From NCBI RefSeq assembly GCF_027286305.1, contig NZ_CP114599.1:1178001-1242000 (forward strand): 64,000 bases of DNA, in the 5' to 3' direction. Positions 30,913 through 39,253 of the stretch are shown piece by piece. Numbering within the stretch: the first letter of the stretch is position 1; each line of letters begins with the position of its first letter. This DNA is from Phenylobacterium sp. NIBR 498073. Lineage in GTDB: Bacteria; Pseudomonadota; Alphaproteobacteria; Caulobacterales; Caulobacteraceae. The notes under the pieces were generated by a model. It did no database searches. It saw only the letters and a program-made list of their open reading frames with translations, and was not told the DNA's origin. The position numbers and the translations under genes are program-made.

Positions 30913-31536
30913 ATGAAAGCTCTACCGAACATCCTGACTTCGCTGCGGCTGGTCCTGACCCTCTTCGTGTTTCTGGCGCTGGCGACGGCGGCCGGGGCGG
31001 TGCCCTATGTCAGCGAGCACCTGACGCCCGAGGCGCAGTTTTCGCTGCAGCGCTGGGCCTTCTGGTCGTTCGTGATCGCCGCGGTCACCGATTTCTTCGA
31101 CGGCTGGCTGGCGCGCAAGCTGGACGCGGTCAGCGTCTGGGGCGCGATCCTCGACCCGATCGGCGACAAGGTGCTGGTCTGCGGCGCGATCCTCGGCCTG
31201 CTGGCCATGGGCGGCCAGCCGGCGGTGGTGCTGCCGGCCGGGCTGATGCTGTTCCGCGAGTTCACGGTCAGCGCGCTGCGCGAGGTCGGCGCCGGCAAGG
31301 GCGTGAAGCTGCCGGTCACCATGCTGGCCAAGTGGAAGACGACGCTGCAGCTCACCGCCCTGGCGGCCGAGCTGCTGGTCGCCTCGTGGGGCGCCTTCGG
31401 CCTGCCGCCGGAACCGGCCATCGAGCAGCCGGTCACCCTGTTCGCCCATGGCCTGATGTGGCTGGCGACCATCGTCACCCTGATCACCGGCGCCCAGTAT
31501 TGGGAGCAGACCCGCAAGGCGCTCAGCGCCCTATAG
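30913..31536 (+). CDS. pgsA: CDP-diacylglycerol-glycerol-3-phosphate 3-phosphatidyltransferase
   Basis: A 207-residue integral membrane enzyme making phosphatidylglycerol phosphate. The CDP-alcohol phosphotransferase motif is complete: DG-x2-AR-x8-G-x3-D-x3-D, seen as DGWLARKLDAVSVWGAILD and continuing PIGD (about residues 62-84). N-terminal MKALPNILTSLRL is typical of PgsA. Position just after uvrC is a common arrangement in proteobacteria. Confidence 0.94.
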   Translation: MKALPNILTSLRLVLTLFVFLALATAAGAVPYVSEHLTPEAQFSLQRWAFWSFVIAAVTDFFDGWLARKLDAVSVWGAILDPIGDKVLVCGAILGLLAMGGQPAVVLPAGLMLFREFTVSALREVGAGKGVKLPVTMLAKWKTTLQLTALAAELLVASWGAFGLPPEPAIEQPVTLFAHGLMWLATIVTLITGAQYWEQTRKALSAL

Positions 31537-31548
31537 ACTGCCGTCGAC

Positions 31549-31688
31549 GTGTCATCCCGGAAGTCGCATAGCGACTGTCCGGGGCCCATGAACACCAGAT
31601 GGGCACGTGCTGGCGCGGCCGCGCCTCATACCGCCAGGACAGCGCAAATGGGTCCCGGTCTTCGGCTGCCCCGAAACCGGGATGACAC
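31549..31688. repeat. MITE-like element with 12-bp terminal inverted repeats
   Basis: GTGTCATCCCGG at 31549-31560 and its exact reverse complement at 31677-31688 bound a 140-bp non-coding segment between pgsA and the GST gene. The ends resemble the 'tcatcccgg' intergenic repeats common in Caulobacterales. No transposase gene is present. It may also act as a terminator for pgsA and the convergent gene. Confidence 0.65.
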
Positions 31689-31711
31689 CCCTAGCGCCGG
31701 GCTGAGCTCCG

Positions 31712-32329
31712 TCAGGCCGGCGCTTTCTCGGCGGCGCGGGCCTTCACGCGCTCGACCCAGGCGACGATGTTCTTGTTGTCCGGGTTGATCGGCTGGCCGA
31801 CCGAGGCGCCGAACTGCAGGAAGCAGAACAGCAGGATGTCGGCCAGGGTGAAACGGTCGCCCGCCACCCAGGTCTTGCCGGTCATCAGGCCGTCCAGCCA
31901 GGTGATCTTCTCCTGGGCCAGTTCCTTCAGGTCGCCGGCGGCGTGCGGGATGGTGCGCAGGCGGCTCTGGAACAGCGGCAGGCCCTCGGCGAACCGGAAG
32001 CCGTTGGCCATCGGCTCGCAGATGTTGAGGTCGATGCGGCGCACCCACATGCGGGTGGCGGCGCGCTCCTCGGGCGTCGAGCCGATCAGAGACGGGCCGG
32101 CGAACTTCTCGTCGAGGTATTCGCAAATGGCGGTGATCTCGGCCAGGTACGAGCCGTCGTCCAGCTCCAGGCAGGGCAGCTGGCCGGCCGGGTTCTTGGC
32201 GACGTAGGGCGGCTGGCGGTTTTCGCCGGCCATCAGGTCGACCTTCTCGGTCGGAACCTGCGCGCCTTTCTCGGCCAGGAACATGGCCACGACGGCCGGA
32301 TTGGGGCCCATCGACGTGTAGAGTTTCAT
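31712..32329 (-). CDS. Glutathione S-transferase family protein
   Basis: A 205-residue GST. The N-terminal thioredoxin fold begins MKLYTSMGPNP and contains NPAGQLPCLELDDG and the Glu-Ser-type position in 'LAEITAICEYLDEKF' (about 65). The all-helical C-terminal domain includes WVAGDRFTLADILLFCF. GGAGG lies five bases before ATG 32329. Such enzymes conjugate or reduce hydrophobic substrates with glutathione; the specific substrate is unknown. Confidence 0.9.
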   Translation of the reverse strand: MKLYTSMGPNPAVVAMFLAEKGAQVPTEKVDLMAGENRQPPYVAKNPAGQLPCLELDDGSYLAEITAICEYLDEKFAGPSLIGSTPEERAATRMWVRRIDLNICEPMANGFRFAEGLPLFQSRLRTIPHAAGDLKELAQEKITWLDGLMTGKTWVAGDRFTLADILLFCFLQFGASVGQPINPDNKNIVAWVERVKARAAEKAPA

Positions 32330-32403
32330 GCCGTCCTCCCTGGACTTTTGTGCGGCCGGCATTTGGCGCGGTTTACGTTGGGGCTATCAAGCCCCAAGCG
32401 CCC

Positions 32404-33294
32404 TCAGGACATGGGATTGGCCGCCGGCGGCGGCTCGGGCAGGGGGATGAATTCCTGGTCGTCGGCGTCGGGCAGCTTCATGCGTCCGGCCCGCCAGTCG
32501 GCCTTGGCCTGTTCCAGGCGGTCCTTGGACGAGGAGACGAAGTTCCACTCGATCAGGCGTGGGCCGATCGGCTCGCCGCCCAGCAGCATGACGATGGCGT
32601 CGCTGATCGCAGTGAACAGGACCGGCTGGCCGGGCTCGAAGACCAGCATCTGGCCCTCGTGGAACTGGCGCCCGTCAACCTCGACCATGCCCTGGGCGAC
32701 ATAGGCCGCGCGCTCGGGGTACTCGGCGGGAAGCTGCGCCCGGGCGCCGGCGTTCAGGTGCCAGTGGACATAGAACATCGGCGAATGGGTTTTTACGGGG
32801 GACGAGGCGCCGAAGGCCTGGCCGGCGATCAGCCGCGCCCACATGCCCTTTTCCTCATGCGTCGGCAGGACGTCCGGCGAGTAGTGGTTGAACGCGGGGG
32901 CCATCTCCTCGTCTTCGACCGGCAGGGCGATCCAGGTCTGGATGCCGTTCATCCGGCCGCCCTTTTCGCGCAGGGTCTCGAAGCGCTCGGAATGGGTGAT
33001 GCCGCTGCCGGCGGTCATCCAGTTCACCTCGCCCGGCCGGATCGGCTGGGTGACGCCGACGGAATCGCGGTGAGTCATCTCGCCCTCGAACAAGTAGGAG
33101 AGCGTCGAAAGCCCGATGTGCGGGTGGGGGCGCACGTCGACCTCGCGGCCGAAGCCGGCCTGGAAATCTGCCGGCCCCATGTGATCGAAGAAGATGAAGG
33201 GGCCGATCATCCGACGCTTGGCGAACGGCAGGACGCGGCCGACTTCGAACCCGCCGAGGTCTTTGCGGCGTTGGTCTATGACGAGGTCGATCAT
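32404..33294 (-). CDS. Pirin family bicupin protein
   Basis: A 296-residue pirin. The conserved N-terminal region includes GPFIFFDHMGPADF, then the metal site HPHIGLSTLSYLFEGEMTHRDS (His about 58 and 60, with His about 76) and MTAGSGITHSE. The protein starts MIDLVIDQRRKDLGGFEVGR, which supports ATG 33294. Bacterial pirins bind iron, and some have quercetinase activity or modulate central metabolism. It lies 47 bp downstream of the Lrp gene on the same strand. Confidence 0.9.
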   Translation of the reverse strand: MIDLVIDQRRKDLGGFEVGRVLPFAKRRMIGPFIFFDHMGPADFQAGFGREVDVRPHPHIGLSTLSYLFEGEMTHRDSVGVTQPIRPGEVNWMTAGSGITHSERFETLREKGGRMNGIQTWIALPVEDEEMAPAFNHYSPDVLPTHEEKGMWARLIAGQAFGASSPVKTHSPMFYVHWHLNAGARAQLPAEYPERAAYVAQGMVEVDGRQFHEGQMLVFEPGQPVLFTAISDAIVMLLGGEPIGPRLIEWNFVSSSKDRLEQAKADWRAGRMKLPDADDQEFIPLPEPPPAANPMS

Positions 33295-33341
33295 GGTCCG
33301 GCTCCCTGCGCAGGTTCCTGCGAGGGAGCGCAGGAACGAGG

Positions 33342-33851
33342 CTAGCCTTGCGCGCTCACATAGGGGCTGACAAGGCCGAGCGGCGCGGCGGTGGTGTTCT
33401 TCACCGACCGGATCACGATGCGGCTCTCGATGTTCGACACCAGGCCCAGCGACAGGATCTTGTCGCGCAGGAAATCGTCGAACGCATGCATGTCGCGGGT
33501 CACGACGCGCAGCTCGTAGTCGGCCGCGCCGGTGACGGTGGCGCACTGGACCACCTCGGGCAGCTTGGTGATCGCGGTCTCGAAGGCGTCGAGGTTGTCC
33601 TTGGTCGGCAGGCTCAGCTTGACGGTGCAGTAGACCTCGAAGCCCAGGCCCAGCAGGTCGCGGTCGAGAATGGTCACCCGGCGCTGAATGACGCCCGTAT
33701 CTTCCAGCCGCTTGATCCGCCGCCAGCAGGGGCTGGAGGACAAACCGACCCGTTCAGCGATCTCGGCGACCGACAATCCGGCGTCGTGCTGGATGAGATC
33801 CAGAATCTTGGCATCGACCGCGTCGAGGGCCTCGGACAATTTTTCCTCCAT
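33342..33851 (-). CDS. Lrp/AsnC family transcriptional regulator
   Basis: A 169-residue regulator. The N-terminal helix-turn-helix reads AVDAKILDLIQHDAGLSVAEI and SSSPCWRRIKRLEDTGVIQ (about 10-55). The C-terminal RAM ligand-binding domain contains TVTGAADYELRVVTRD. It is divergent from the indolepyruvate oxidoreductase gene, so it probably controls that gene and itself in response to an amino acid. The start lies directly before MEEKLSEALD; the upstream ribosome site is weak. Confidence 0.9.
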   Translation of the reverse strand: MEEKLSEALDAVDAKILDLIQHDAGLSVAEIAERVGLSSSPCWRRIKRLEDTGVIQRRVTILDRDLLGLGFEVYCTVKLSLPTKDNLDAFETAITKLPEVVQCATVTGAADYELRVVTRDMHAFDDFLRDKILSLGLVSNIESRIVIRSVKNTTAAPLGLVSPYVSAQG

Positions 33852-33980
33852 CAAACCGCATAATTCGGCGTCAATCTTGCCCCGAAATGACCTTGCGGGG
33901 GCACGCCTTTGGCAAGCAATTCCATCGATCTTATATGATCTTCTATTGGCATTGGGGAGCCGAAAAGGAAAGATATTGCT
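33852..33980. promoter_or_regulatory. Divergent Lrp/indolepyruvate oxidoreductase promoter region
   Basis: This 129-bp gap is clearly AT-richer than its surroundings, notably about 33924-33945, where GATC-TTATAT-GATC forms a small symmetric site. Lrp-family proteins favour loose AT-rich dyads, so this is the likely operator region. No precise box could be defined. Confidence 0.5.
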
Positions 33981-36900
33981 ATGCGGCACGCTGACGTGAC
34001 GCTCGACGACAAATTCCTGCTCACGGAAGGTCGAGTTTTCATCACGGGCGTCCAGGCGCTGCTCCGGGTGATGATCGATCAGCACCGTCTGGACAAGGCC
34101 GCGGGCCTCAACACGGCCGGTTTCGTCTCCGGTTATCGCGGTTCGCCGCTCGGCGGGCTGGATCAGCAGGCGCATCGCGCCGCCAAGTTCCTCAAGGACG
34201 CCGAGGTCGTCTTCAAGGAGGGCCTCAACGAGGACCTCGCCGCGACCGCGGTCTGGGGCAGTCAGCAGGCCAACCTGTTCCCGGGGGCCAAGTTCGATGG
34301 CGTCACCGGCATGTGGTACGGCAAGGCCCCCGGGGTCGACCGCACCGGCGACGCCTTCAAGCACGCCAACTTCGCCGGCACCTGGGCCAAGGGCGGCGTG
34401 CTGGCGGTGGCCGGCGACGACCACACCTGCAAGTCCTCGACCCTGCCGTCGCAGTCGGAATACGCTTTCCAGGACTTCGAAATGCCGGTGCTGTCGCCGG
34501 CCGACGTGCAGGAAGTGCTCGACTTCGGCCTGATGGGCATCGCCATGTCGCGGTTCTCAGGCCTGTGGGTCGGGCTGATTGCGCTGGCCGACACCATGGA
34601 CTCCGGCGTCACCATCGACGTGTCGGTCAATCGCCACCAGATCACGACGCCGACGAACTTCACCATGCCGGCCGGCGGCCTCGGCATCCGGCTGAAGGAC
34701 CAGCCGCTGGAAAAGGAGCGCCGGCTCCGCAACTTCAAGATCCCGGCCGCTTTGGCCTTCGCCCGGGCCAATCGCCTGGATCGGGTGATGCTCGGCTCCT
34801 CGCGCCCGCGCCTGGGCATCGTCTGCCAGGGCCAGGCCTACAAGGACGTCATCGAGGCGCTCGCGGCCATGGGCATCTCGGCCGCCCAGGCCTCGGACCT
34901 CGGCGTCGCCATCTACAAGGTCGGCATGCCCTGGCCGCTGGAGCCGACCGGACTGCGCGCCTTCGCCGCCGGCCTCGAGACCCTGATGGTGGTCGAGCAC
35001 AAGCGCCCGCTAATCGAGACACAGGCCCGCGCCGCCCTCTACGACCTGCCGGCCCACGCCCGCCCGAAGATCATCGGCAAGGTGGACGAGCAGGGTCACC
35101 CGCTGCTGTCCGAGCTCGGCTCGCTATCGGTGGCCGAGGTCGCGCTCGCCATCGCCGACCGGCTTCCGCCCGGCCCGCACATGGAGCGGGTGCACGACTA
35201 CCTTTCCCGCGTCTCGGCCGCCTCGATGGCCGCCGTGACCCTAGCCGCCGACCAGCAGCGCAAGCCGTTCTTCTGCTCCGGCTGCCCGCACAACACCTCG
35301 ACGCGGCTGCCGGAGGGGACCCGCGCCCTGGCCGGGATCGGCTGCCATTACATGGCCAGCTTCAACGACCCGCAGACCGACCTGAACAGCCACATGGGCG
35401 GCGAGGGGCTGACCTGGGTCGGCTCGGCGCCGTTCACCAGCGAGCCGCATGTGTTCGTGAACCTGGGCGACGGCACCTACAACCACTCCGGTTCGTTGGC
35501 GATCCGCGCGTCGGTCGCGGCGAACAGCCACGTCACCTACAAGCTGCTGTTCAACGACGCCGTCGCCATGACCGGCGGCCAGGCGGCCGAGAGCGGCTTC
35601 ACGCCCGCCCAGATCACTCGCCAGCTGGCCTCGGAGGGCGTGACCAAGACCGTCATCGTCGCCGACGATCCCAGCCGCTACGAGGGCGTCACCGACCTCG
35701 CGCCAGGCGTCGAGGTCAAGCCGCGCTCCAAGCTGATGGACGTGCAGAAGATGCTGCGCGAGACGCCCGGCACCACGGTTCTGCTCTATGATCAGGTCTG
35801 CGCCACGGAGAAGCGCCGTCGCCGCAAGCGCGGTTCGATGGAGGTCGCCACCAAGCGCGTCTTCATCAACCCCCTGGTCTGCGAGGGCTGTGGCGACTGC
35901 TCGAAGAAGTCGAACTGCGTCTCGGTCGAGCCGCTGAACACCGAGTTCGGCCGCAAGCGCAAGATCAACCAGTCGAGCTGCAACACCGACTATTCCTGCC
36001 TGCAGGGGTTCTGTCCGTCCTTCATCACCATCGAAGGCGGCGAAAACGCCCAGGCCAAGTCGATGCCGGCCCTGACCGCCGACTCCACTCCGCTGCCGAC
36101 GTTCGAGCCGCTGGAAGGCGTGCGCAACATCGTCTTCACCGGCATCGGCGGCACCGGCGTGACCACCGTGGCTTCGATCCTGGCCATGGCCGCACACGTG
36201 GACGGGCGCGCCTCGTCGGTGGTCGACATGACGGGCCTGGCCCAGAAGGGCGGGGCGGTGTTCTCCCACGTCCGCATCGGTGAGACCGAAGAGACCGTGG
36301 TCGGCGGCCGCGTGCCGGCCGCCTCGGCCAACGTGCTGATCGCCTGCGACATCCTGTCGGCCGCAGGGGCCGACGCCCTGGCGCTCTACGCCAAGGACCG
36401 CACCGCGGCGGTGGGGAACGAGGACTTCGCCCCGACCGCCGATTTCGTCAGCGACCGCGACGTGCGCTTCGACGCCGGCCTGATGTCGCGCAAGATCAAG
36501 GCGGCGACCAAGACCTATGACGAGTGCCCCGCCCATCACTTGGCGGAGAGCAACTTCGGCGACGCCATCTACGCCAACATGATCATGGTCGGTTTCGCCT
36601 GGCAGAAGGGCCTGATCCCGCTGTCGAGCCGGGCGGTCTATCGCGCCATCCGCCTGAACGGCGTCCAGGCCGAGGCCAATCTCCAGGCCTTCGAGCTGGG
36701 CCGCCGCGTCGCCCACGACCCGAGCCTGGCCCGGGCGGCCGAGGATCACACCCCGACGCCGGAGACCATGCCGCTGGACGAACTGATCGCCCACCGCACC
36801 CGCGAGCTGACCGGCTATCAGGATGCAGCCTACGCGCGCCGCTACGCCGACCAGGTGGCCAAGGTCGCCGCGGCTGAGGAGCCGCTCGGTTCGGACAAGC

Positions 36901-37394
36901 TGACCCGCGCGGTGGCGGTCAACCTCTACAAGCTGATGGCCTACAAGGACGAGTACGAGGTCGCCCGCCTCTATACTGACGGTCGTTTCACGCAGGAGCG
37001 CAACGCGGCCTTCAAGGGCGGCAAGACCAAGATCCTGCTGTCGCCGCCGCTGATCGCGCCCAAGGGGCCGGACGGTAAGCCGAAGAAGATCGAGTTCAGC
37101 GGCTGGATGCTGGAGACCGCCTTCCCGATCATGGCCAGGATGAAGGGGCTGCGCGGCGGTCCGCTCGACATCTTCGGCCGCACCGAGGAGCGCCGTATGG
37201 AACGCAGCCTGATCGCCGACTACGAGGCGGGCCTGGCCAAGCTGCTGGCCGGCCTCGACGCCGAACGCCTGCCGCTGGCGACCAAGATCGCCGCGGTCCC
37301 GCAGGCCATCCGCGGGTTCGGGCACATCAAGGAAGTCGCGGTAAAGGTCGCCAAGGCCGAAGAGGCCAAGCTGTGGGCCAAGTGGGAGGCCTAG
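33981..37394 (+). CDS. Indolepyruvate ferredoxin oxidoreductase family protein (fused subunits)
   Basis: An 1137-residue protein uniting the alpha (thiamine-diphosphate) and gamma subunits, which decarboxylates aryl-2-oxo acids from aromatic amino acids to acyl-CoA and reduces ferredoxin. The N-terminus has the family segment AGLNTAGFVSGYRGSPLGGLD. FFCSGCPHNTSTRLPEGT and GIGCHYMA follow near 430-460, and the TPP-type GDGTYNHSGS near 500. A 4Fe-4S segment CEGCGDCSKKSNC lies about 634-646, and the gamma domain begins FTGIGGTGVTTVASI near 720. The length fits the aerobic alphaproteobacterial fused type. The divergent Lrp regulator suggests amino-acid control. Confidence 0.92.
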   Translation: MRHADVTLDDKFLLTEGRVFITGVQALLRVMIDQHRLDKAAGLNTAGFVSGYRGSPLGGLDQQAHRAAKFLKDAEVVFKEGLNEDLAATAVWGSQQANLFPGAKFDGVTGMWYGKAPGVDRTGDAFKHANFAGTWAKGGVLAVAGDDHTCKSSTLPSQSEYAFQDFEMPVLSPADVQEVLDFGLMGIAMSRFSGLWVGLIALADTMDSGVTIDVSVNRHQITTPTNFTMPAGGLGIRLKDQPLEKERRLRNFKIPAALAFARANRLDRVMLGSSRPRLGIVCQGQAYKDVIEALAAMGISAAQASDLGVAIYKVGMPWPLEPTGLRAFAAGLETLMVVEHKRPLIETQARAALYDLPAHARPKIIGKVDEQGHPLLSELGSLSVAEVALAIADRLPPGPHMERVHDYLSRVSAASMAAVTLAADQQRKPFFCSGCPHNTSTRLPEGTRALAGIGCHYMASFNDPQTDLNSHMGGEGLTWVGSAPFTSEPHVFVNLGDGTYNHSGSLAIRASVAANSHVTYKLLFNDAVAMTGGQAAESGFTPAQITRQLASEGVTKTVIVADDPSRYEGVTDLAPGVEVKPRSKLMDVQKMLRETPGTTVLLYDQVCATEKRRRRKRGSMEVATKRVFINPLVCEGCGDCSKKSNCVSVEPLNTEFGRKRKINQSSCNTDYSCLQGFCPSFITIEGGENAQAKSMPALTADSTPLPTFEPLEGVRNIVFTGIGGTGVTTVASILAMAAHVDGRASSVVDMTGLAQKGGAVFSHVRIGETEETVVGGRVPAASANVLIACDILSAAGADALALYAKDRTAAVGNEDFAPTADFVSDRDVRFDAGLMSRKIKAATKTYDECPAHHLAESNFGDAIYANMIMVGFAWQKGLIPLSSRAVYRAIRLNGVQAEANLQAFELGRRVAHDPSLARAAEDHTPTPETMPLDELIAHRTRELTGYQDAAYARRYADQVAKVAAAEEPLGSDKLTRAVAVNLYKLMAYKDEYEVARLYTDGRFTQERNAAFKGGKTKILLSPPLIAPKGPDGKPKKIEFSGWMLETAFPIMARMKGLRGGPLDIFGRTEERRMERSLIADYEAGLAKLLAGLDAERLPLATKIAAVPQAIRGFGHIKEVAVKVAKAEEAKLWAKWEA

Positions 37395-37408
37395 TGCCTC
37401 CCACTTGG
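37378..37408. terminator. Perfect hairpin with the stop codon in its loop
   Basis: CCAAGTGGGAGGC, a five-base loop CTAGT, and the exact complement GCCTCCCACTTGG form a 13-bp stem. The TAG stop of the indolepyruvate oxidoreductase gene is inside the loop. No U-tract follows, so it may act as a transcript end, an mRNA stabiliser or a Rho-assisted terminator. Confidence 0.6.
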
Positions 37409-37469
37409 GCGCCGTGGCTCGACGGTCGCCTGCATCGCCAAGGCTGGTCGTCGCTCCCATGTCCATCGC

Positions 37470-37892
37470 ATGGGAGAGCGTTCTGAACCGGACATCGAGA
37501 CTGCGCAGCCTGCTCTGCGCGTCGAGTTGTTCGTTCATGACGTCAGGCGTTCGGTCGCCTTCTATCGTGATGTTCTCGGCTTCGAAGTTCTGCGCGAGGC
37601 GCCCGGCGGCTACGTCTCCATCGGCCGTGGAGGCGCCGTCCTCGGGCTCAGTGCCGCGTCTCAACTTCCAGCGGGTCATCCGGTTCGCCCCGAGCCTGGC
37701 TGCAGGGTGGGGCTCGGCGTCGAACTGGTCGTCGCGGTCGACGATGTTGCATCTGTCCACGCCCGCGCTGTCGCCAGCGGAATGGCGGAGATCACCGCGC
37801 TCGTCGATCAACCCTGGGGGCTGACCGATTTCCGCATCCTGGATCTCGACGGCTACTACGTGCGGATCACCGGTCGATCACCCCTCGCCTAG
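37470..37892 (+). CDS. VOC (glyoxalase/bleomycin-resistance) family protein
   Basis: A 140-residue protein with one VOC domain. It has two beta-alpha-beta-beta-beta modules, the first starting VELFVHDVRRSVAFYRDVLG and the second around VDDVASVHARAVASG, ending DFRILDLDGYYVRITG. The likely metal-ligand Glu/His positions are partly kept. There is no clear ribosome site, and the ATG lies in the stem of an 8-bp hairpin (37454-37476), which could limit translation. Substrate unknown. Confidence 0.83.
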   Translation: MGERSEPDIETAQPALRVELFVHDVRRSVAFYRDVLGFEVLREAPGGYVSIGRGGAVLGLSAASQLPAGHPVRPEPGCRVGLGVELVVAVDDVASVHARAVASGMAEITALVDQPWGLTDFRILDLDGYYVRITGRSPLA

Positions 37893-37909
37893 ACGTGAGG
37901 GGCGCTGCA

Positions 37910-39181
37910 TCAGACCGGCAGCGCGTTCGCCCGTTCGGCCAGCAAGGCGTCGCGCAGCGGCAGGTCGCCGTTGCGGGCGGCGGCCTCGATGATCGTCAGG
38001 TCGATGACGTCGCGTTGGGCGTGGCTCCCGCCGAAGCGTGCAGCGCGGCTGCGCACGTCGCGCAGGCGGTTGAGCGTCAGGGCGTAGCGGCCCTCGCCGA
38101 AGGCGTGCAGGGCCTCCATCACCGGCAGGCCGACGTCGCGGACGAAGCCGGCGTTGTCGCGGTCGCCGGCCAGCAGCTGCCTTTGAAGGTCAAGCAGGGC
38201 CCTGGCCGCCTCAGTGCGGCCGGCGCCGACGAAGGCCATCATCGCGTGGGCGTCGTCGAAGGCGTAGGTCCCCTTGTCGATTTTGGCCTCGTAGGCGTCG
38301 GCCAGCGCGGCCCAGCGCTCGCCCAGGTCGACGCCGCGCAGGTGCAGCCGCCAAAGCAGGGCCGCGGCGTCGACCATGTCGAAGGCCATCTCCGATTTGG
38401 CGCCCCAGATCGGGCCGTCGTAGAGAGCCAGCACTTCATCCACTTCGCCGAGGCCGAGATGGAACAGCGCCAGATGCCACCAATTGTGCACCTGGAAGAA
38501 GCTGTCGCCGGTCCAGGCCGGCAGGTCGCCGCGGAACCAGGCCACGCCGTCGCGGCGGCGGTCCTGCATCTCCATCACGTGCGCCACCGCATGCCATGAC
38601 CAGCCGTTGCGGGGATTGAGATCGAGGGAGCGGCGAGCGGCCTCCTCGGCGCGGCCGTACTGGCCGGATTCCTCCAGGCCGAATGCGTGCATGCCGAGCA
38701 CGGCGTGATAGCCCGGCGCCGTCGGCGACCAGGAGGGCAAGGCCCGGCCGATGCGGTCGCGCAGCATGCGGCTGTCGCCGACCAGGAAGTCGATCAGGTG
38801 TCCGACCTGCAGCGCCAGTCCGTCGCGCGGATTGGCGATAGCCAGATCCTCCAGCACGCGCCCTGCAGCCTTCAGCGCGCCGTCGCGGAGGTGGGCGAGG
38901 GCGACAAGGTGCCCCCGCTCGCGGTCGTTGGCCGGCACGCCCTCGGCCCTGGCCAGGGCCTGGACGCCAAGGGCGGCGGCCTCGGCGTTGGTCCCGATCA
39001 TGGTCAGATAAGCCTTCAGGGCATGGCCCATGACGAACTGCGGGCTGTCGGCGAGCGCCTCCTCCAGCAGGGCCAGAGGATCGCCCGCGTAGCAGTAGAA
39101 GGCCTCGAGGGCGCTCTCGTAACGCTCGGCGGCCAGGGCGCTGGCGCCGGTGAGGACATCGCCTGAATGCGCTTTCTGCAC
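37910..39181 (-). CDS. TTC38-like tetratricopeptide protein
   Basis: A 423-residue, all-helical protein. It resembles the TTC38 family, known from animals and many bacteria, by overall length and by helical pairs such as 'AVLGMHAFGLEESGQYGRAEEAARRSLDLNPRNGWSWHAVAHVMEMQ'-type repeats (not quoted in full). The central WSWHAVAHVMEM stretch (about 190-200) is characteristic. No signal peptide is present, so it is likely cytoplasmic. Function is unknown in bacteria, and neighbours give no clue. Confidence 0.75.
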   Translation of the reverse strand: MQKAHSGDVLTGASALAAERYESALEAFYCYAGDPLALLEEALADSPQFVMGHALKAYLTMIGTNAEAAALGVQALARAEGVPANDRERGHLVALAHLRDGALKAAGRVLEDLAIANPRDGLALQVGHLIDFLVGDSRMLRDRIGRALPSWSPTAPGYHAVLGMHAFGLEESGQYGRAEEAARRSLDLNPRNGWSWHAVAHVMEMQDRRRDGVAWFRGDLPAWTGDSFFQVHNWWHLALFHLGLGEVDEVLALYDGPIWGAKSEMAFDMVDAAALLWRLHLRGVDLGERWAALADAYEAKIDKGTYAFDDAHAMMAFVGAGRTEAARALLDLQRQLLAGDRDNAGFVRDVGLPVMEALHAFGEGRYALTLNRLRDVRSRAARFGGSHAQRDVIDLTIIEAAARNGDLPLRDALLAERANALPV

Positions 39182-39253
39182 CGTATCCCCTCCTTGGGGC
39201 GAGATACGGCGGCCAGAATACGCTCGGCGCTGGAGCCCAGCAATTACAAGCTG

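Noticed and set aside
35241..37811. Minus-strand 856-codon frame opposite the indolepyruvate oxidoreductase
   Set aside because: Antisense shadow of a motif-complete gene, with no ribosome site and no recognisable domain.
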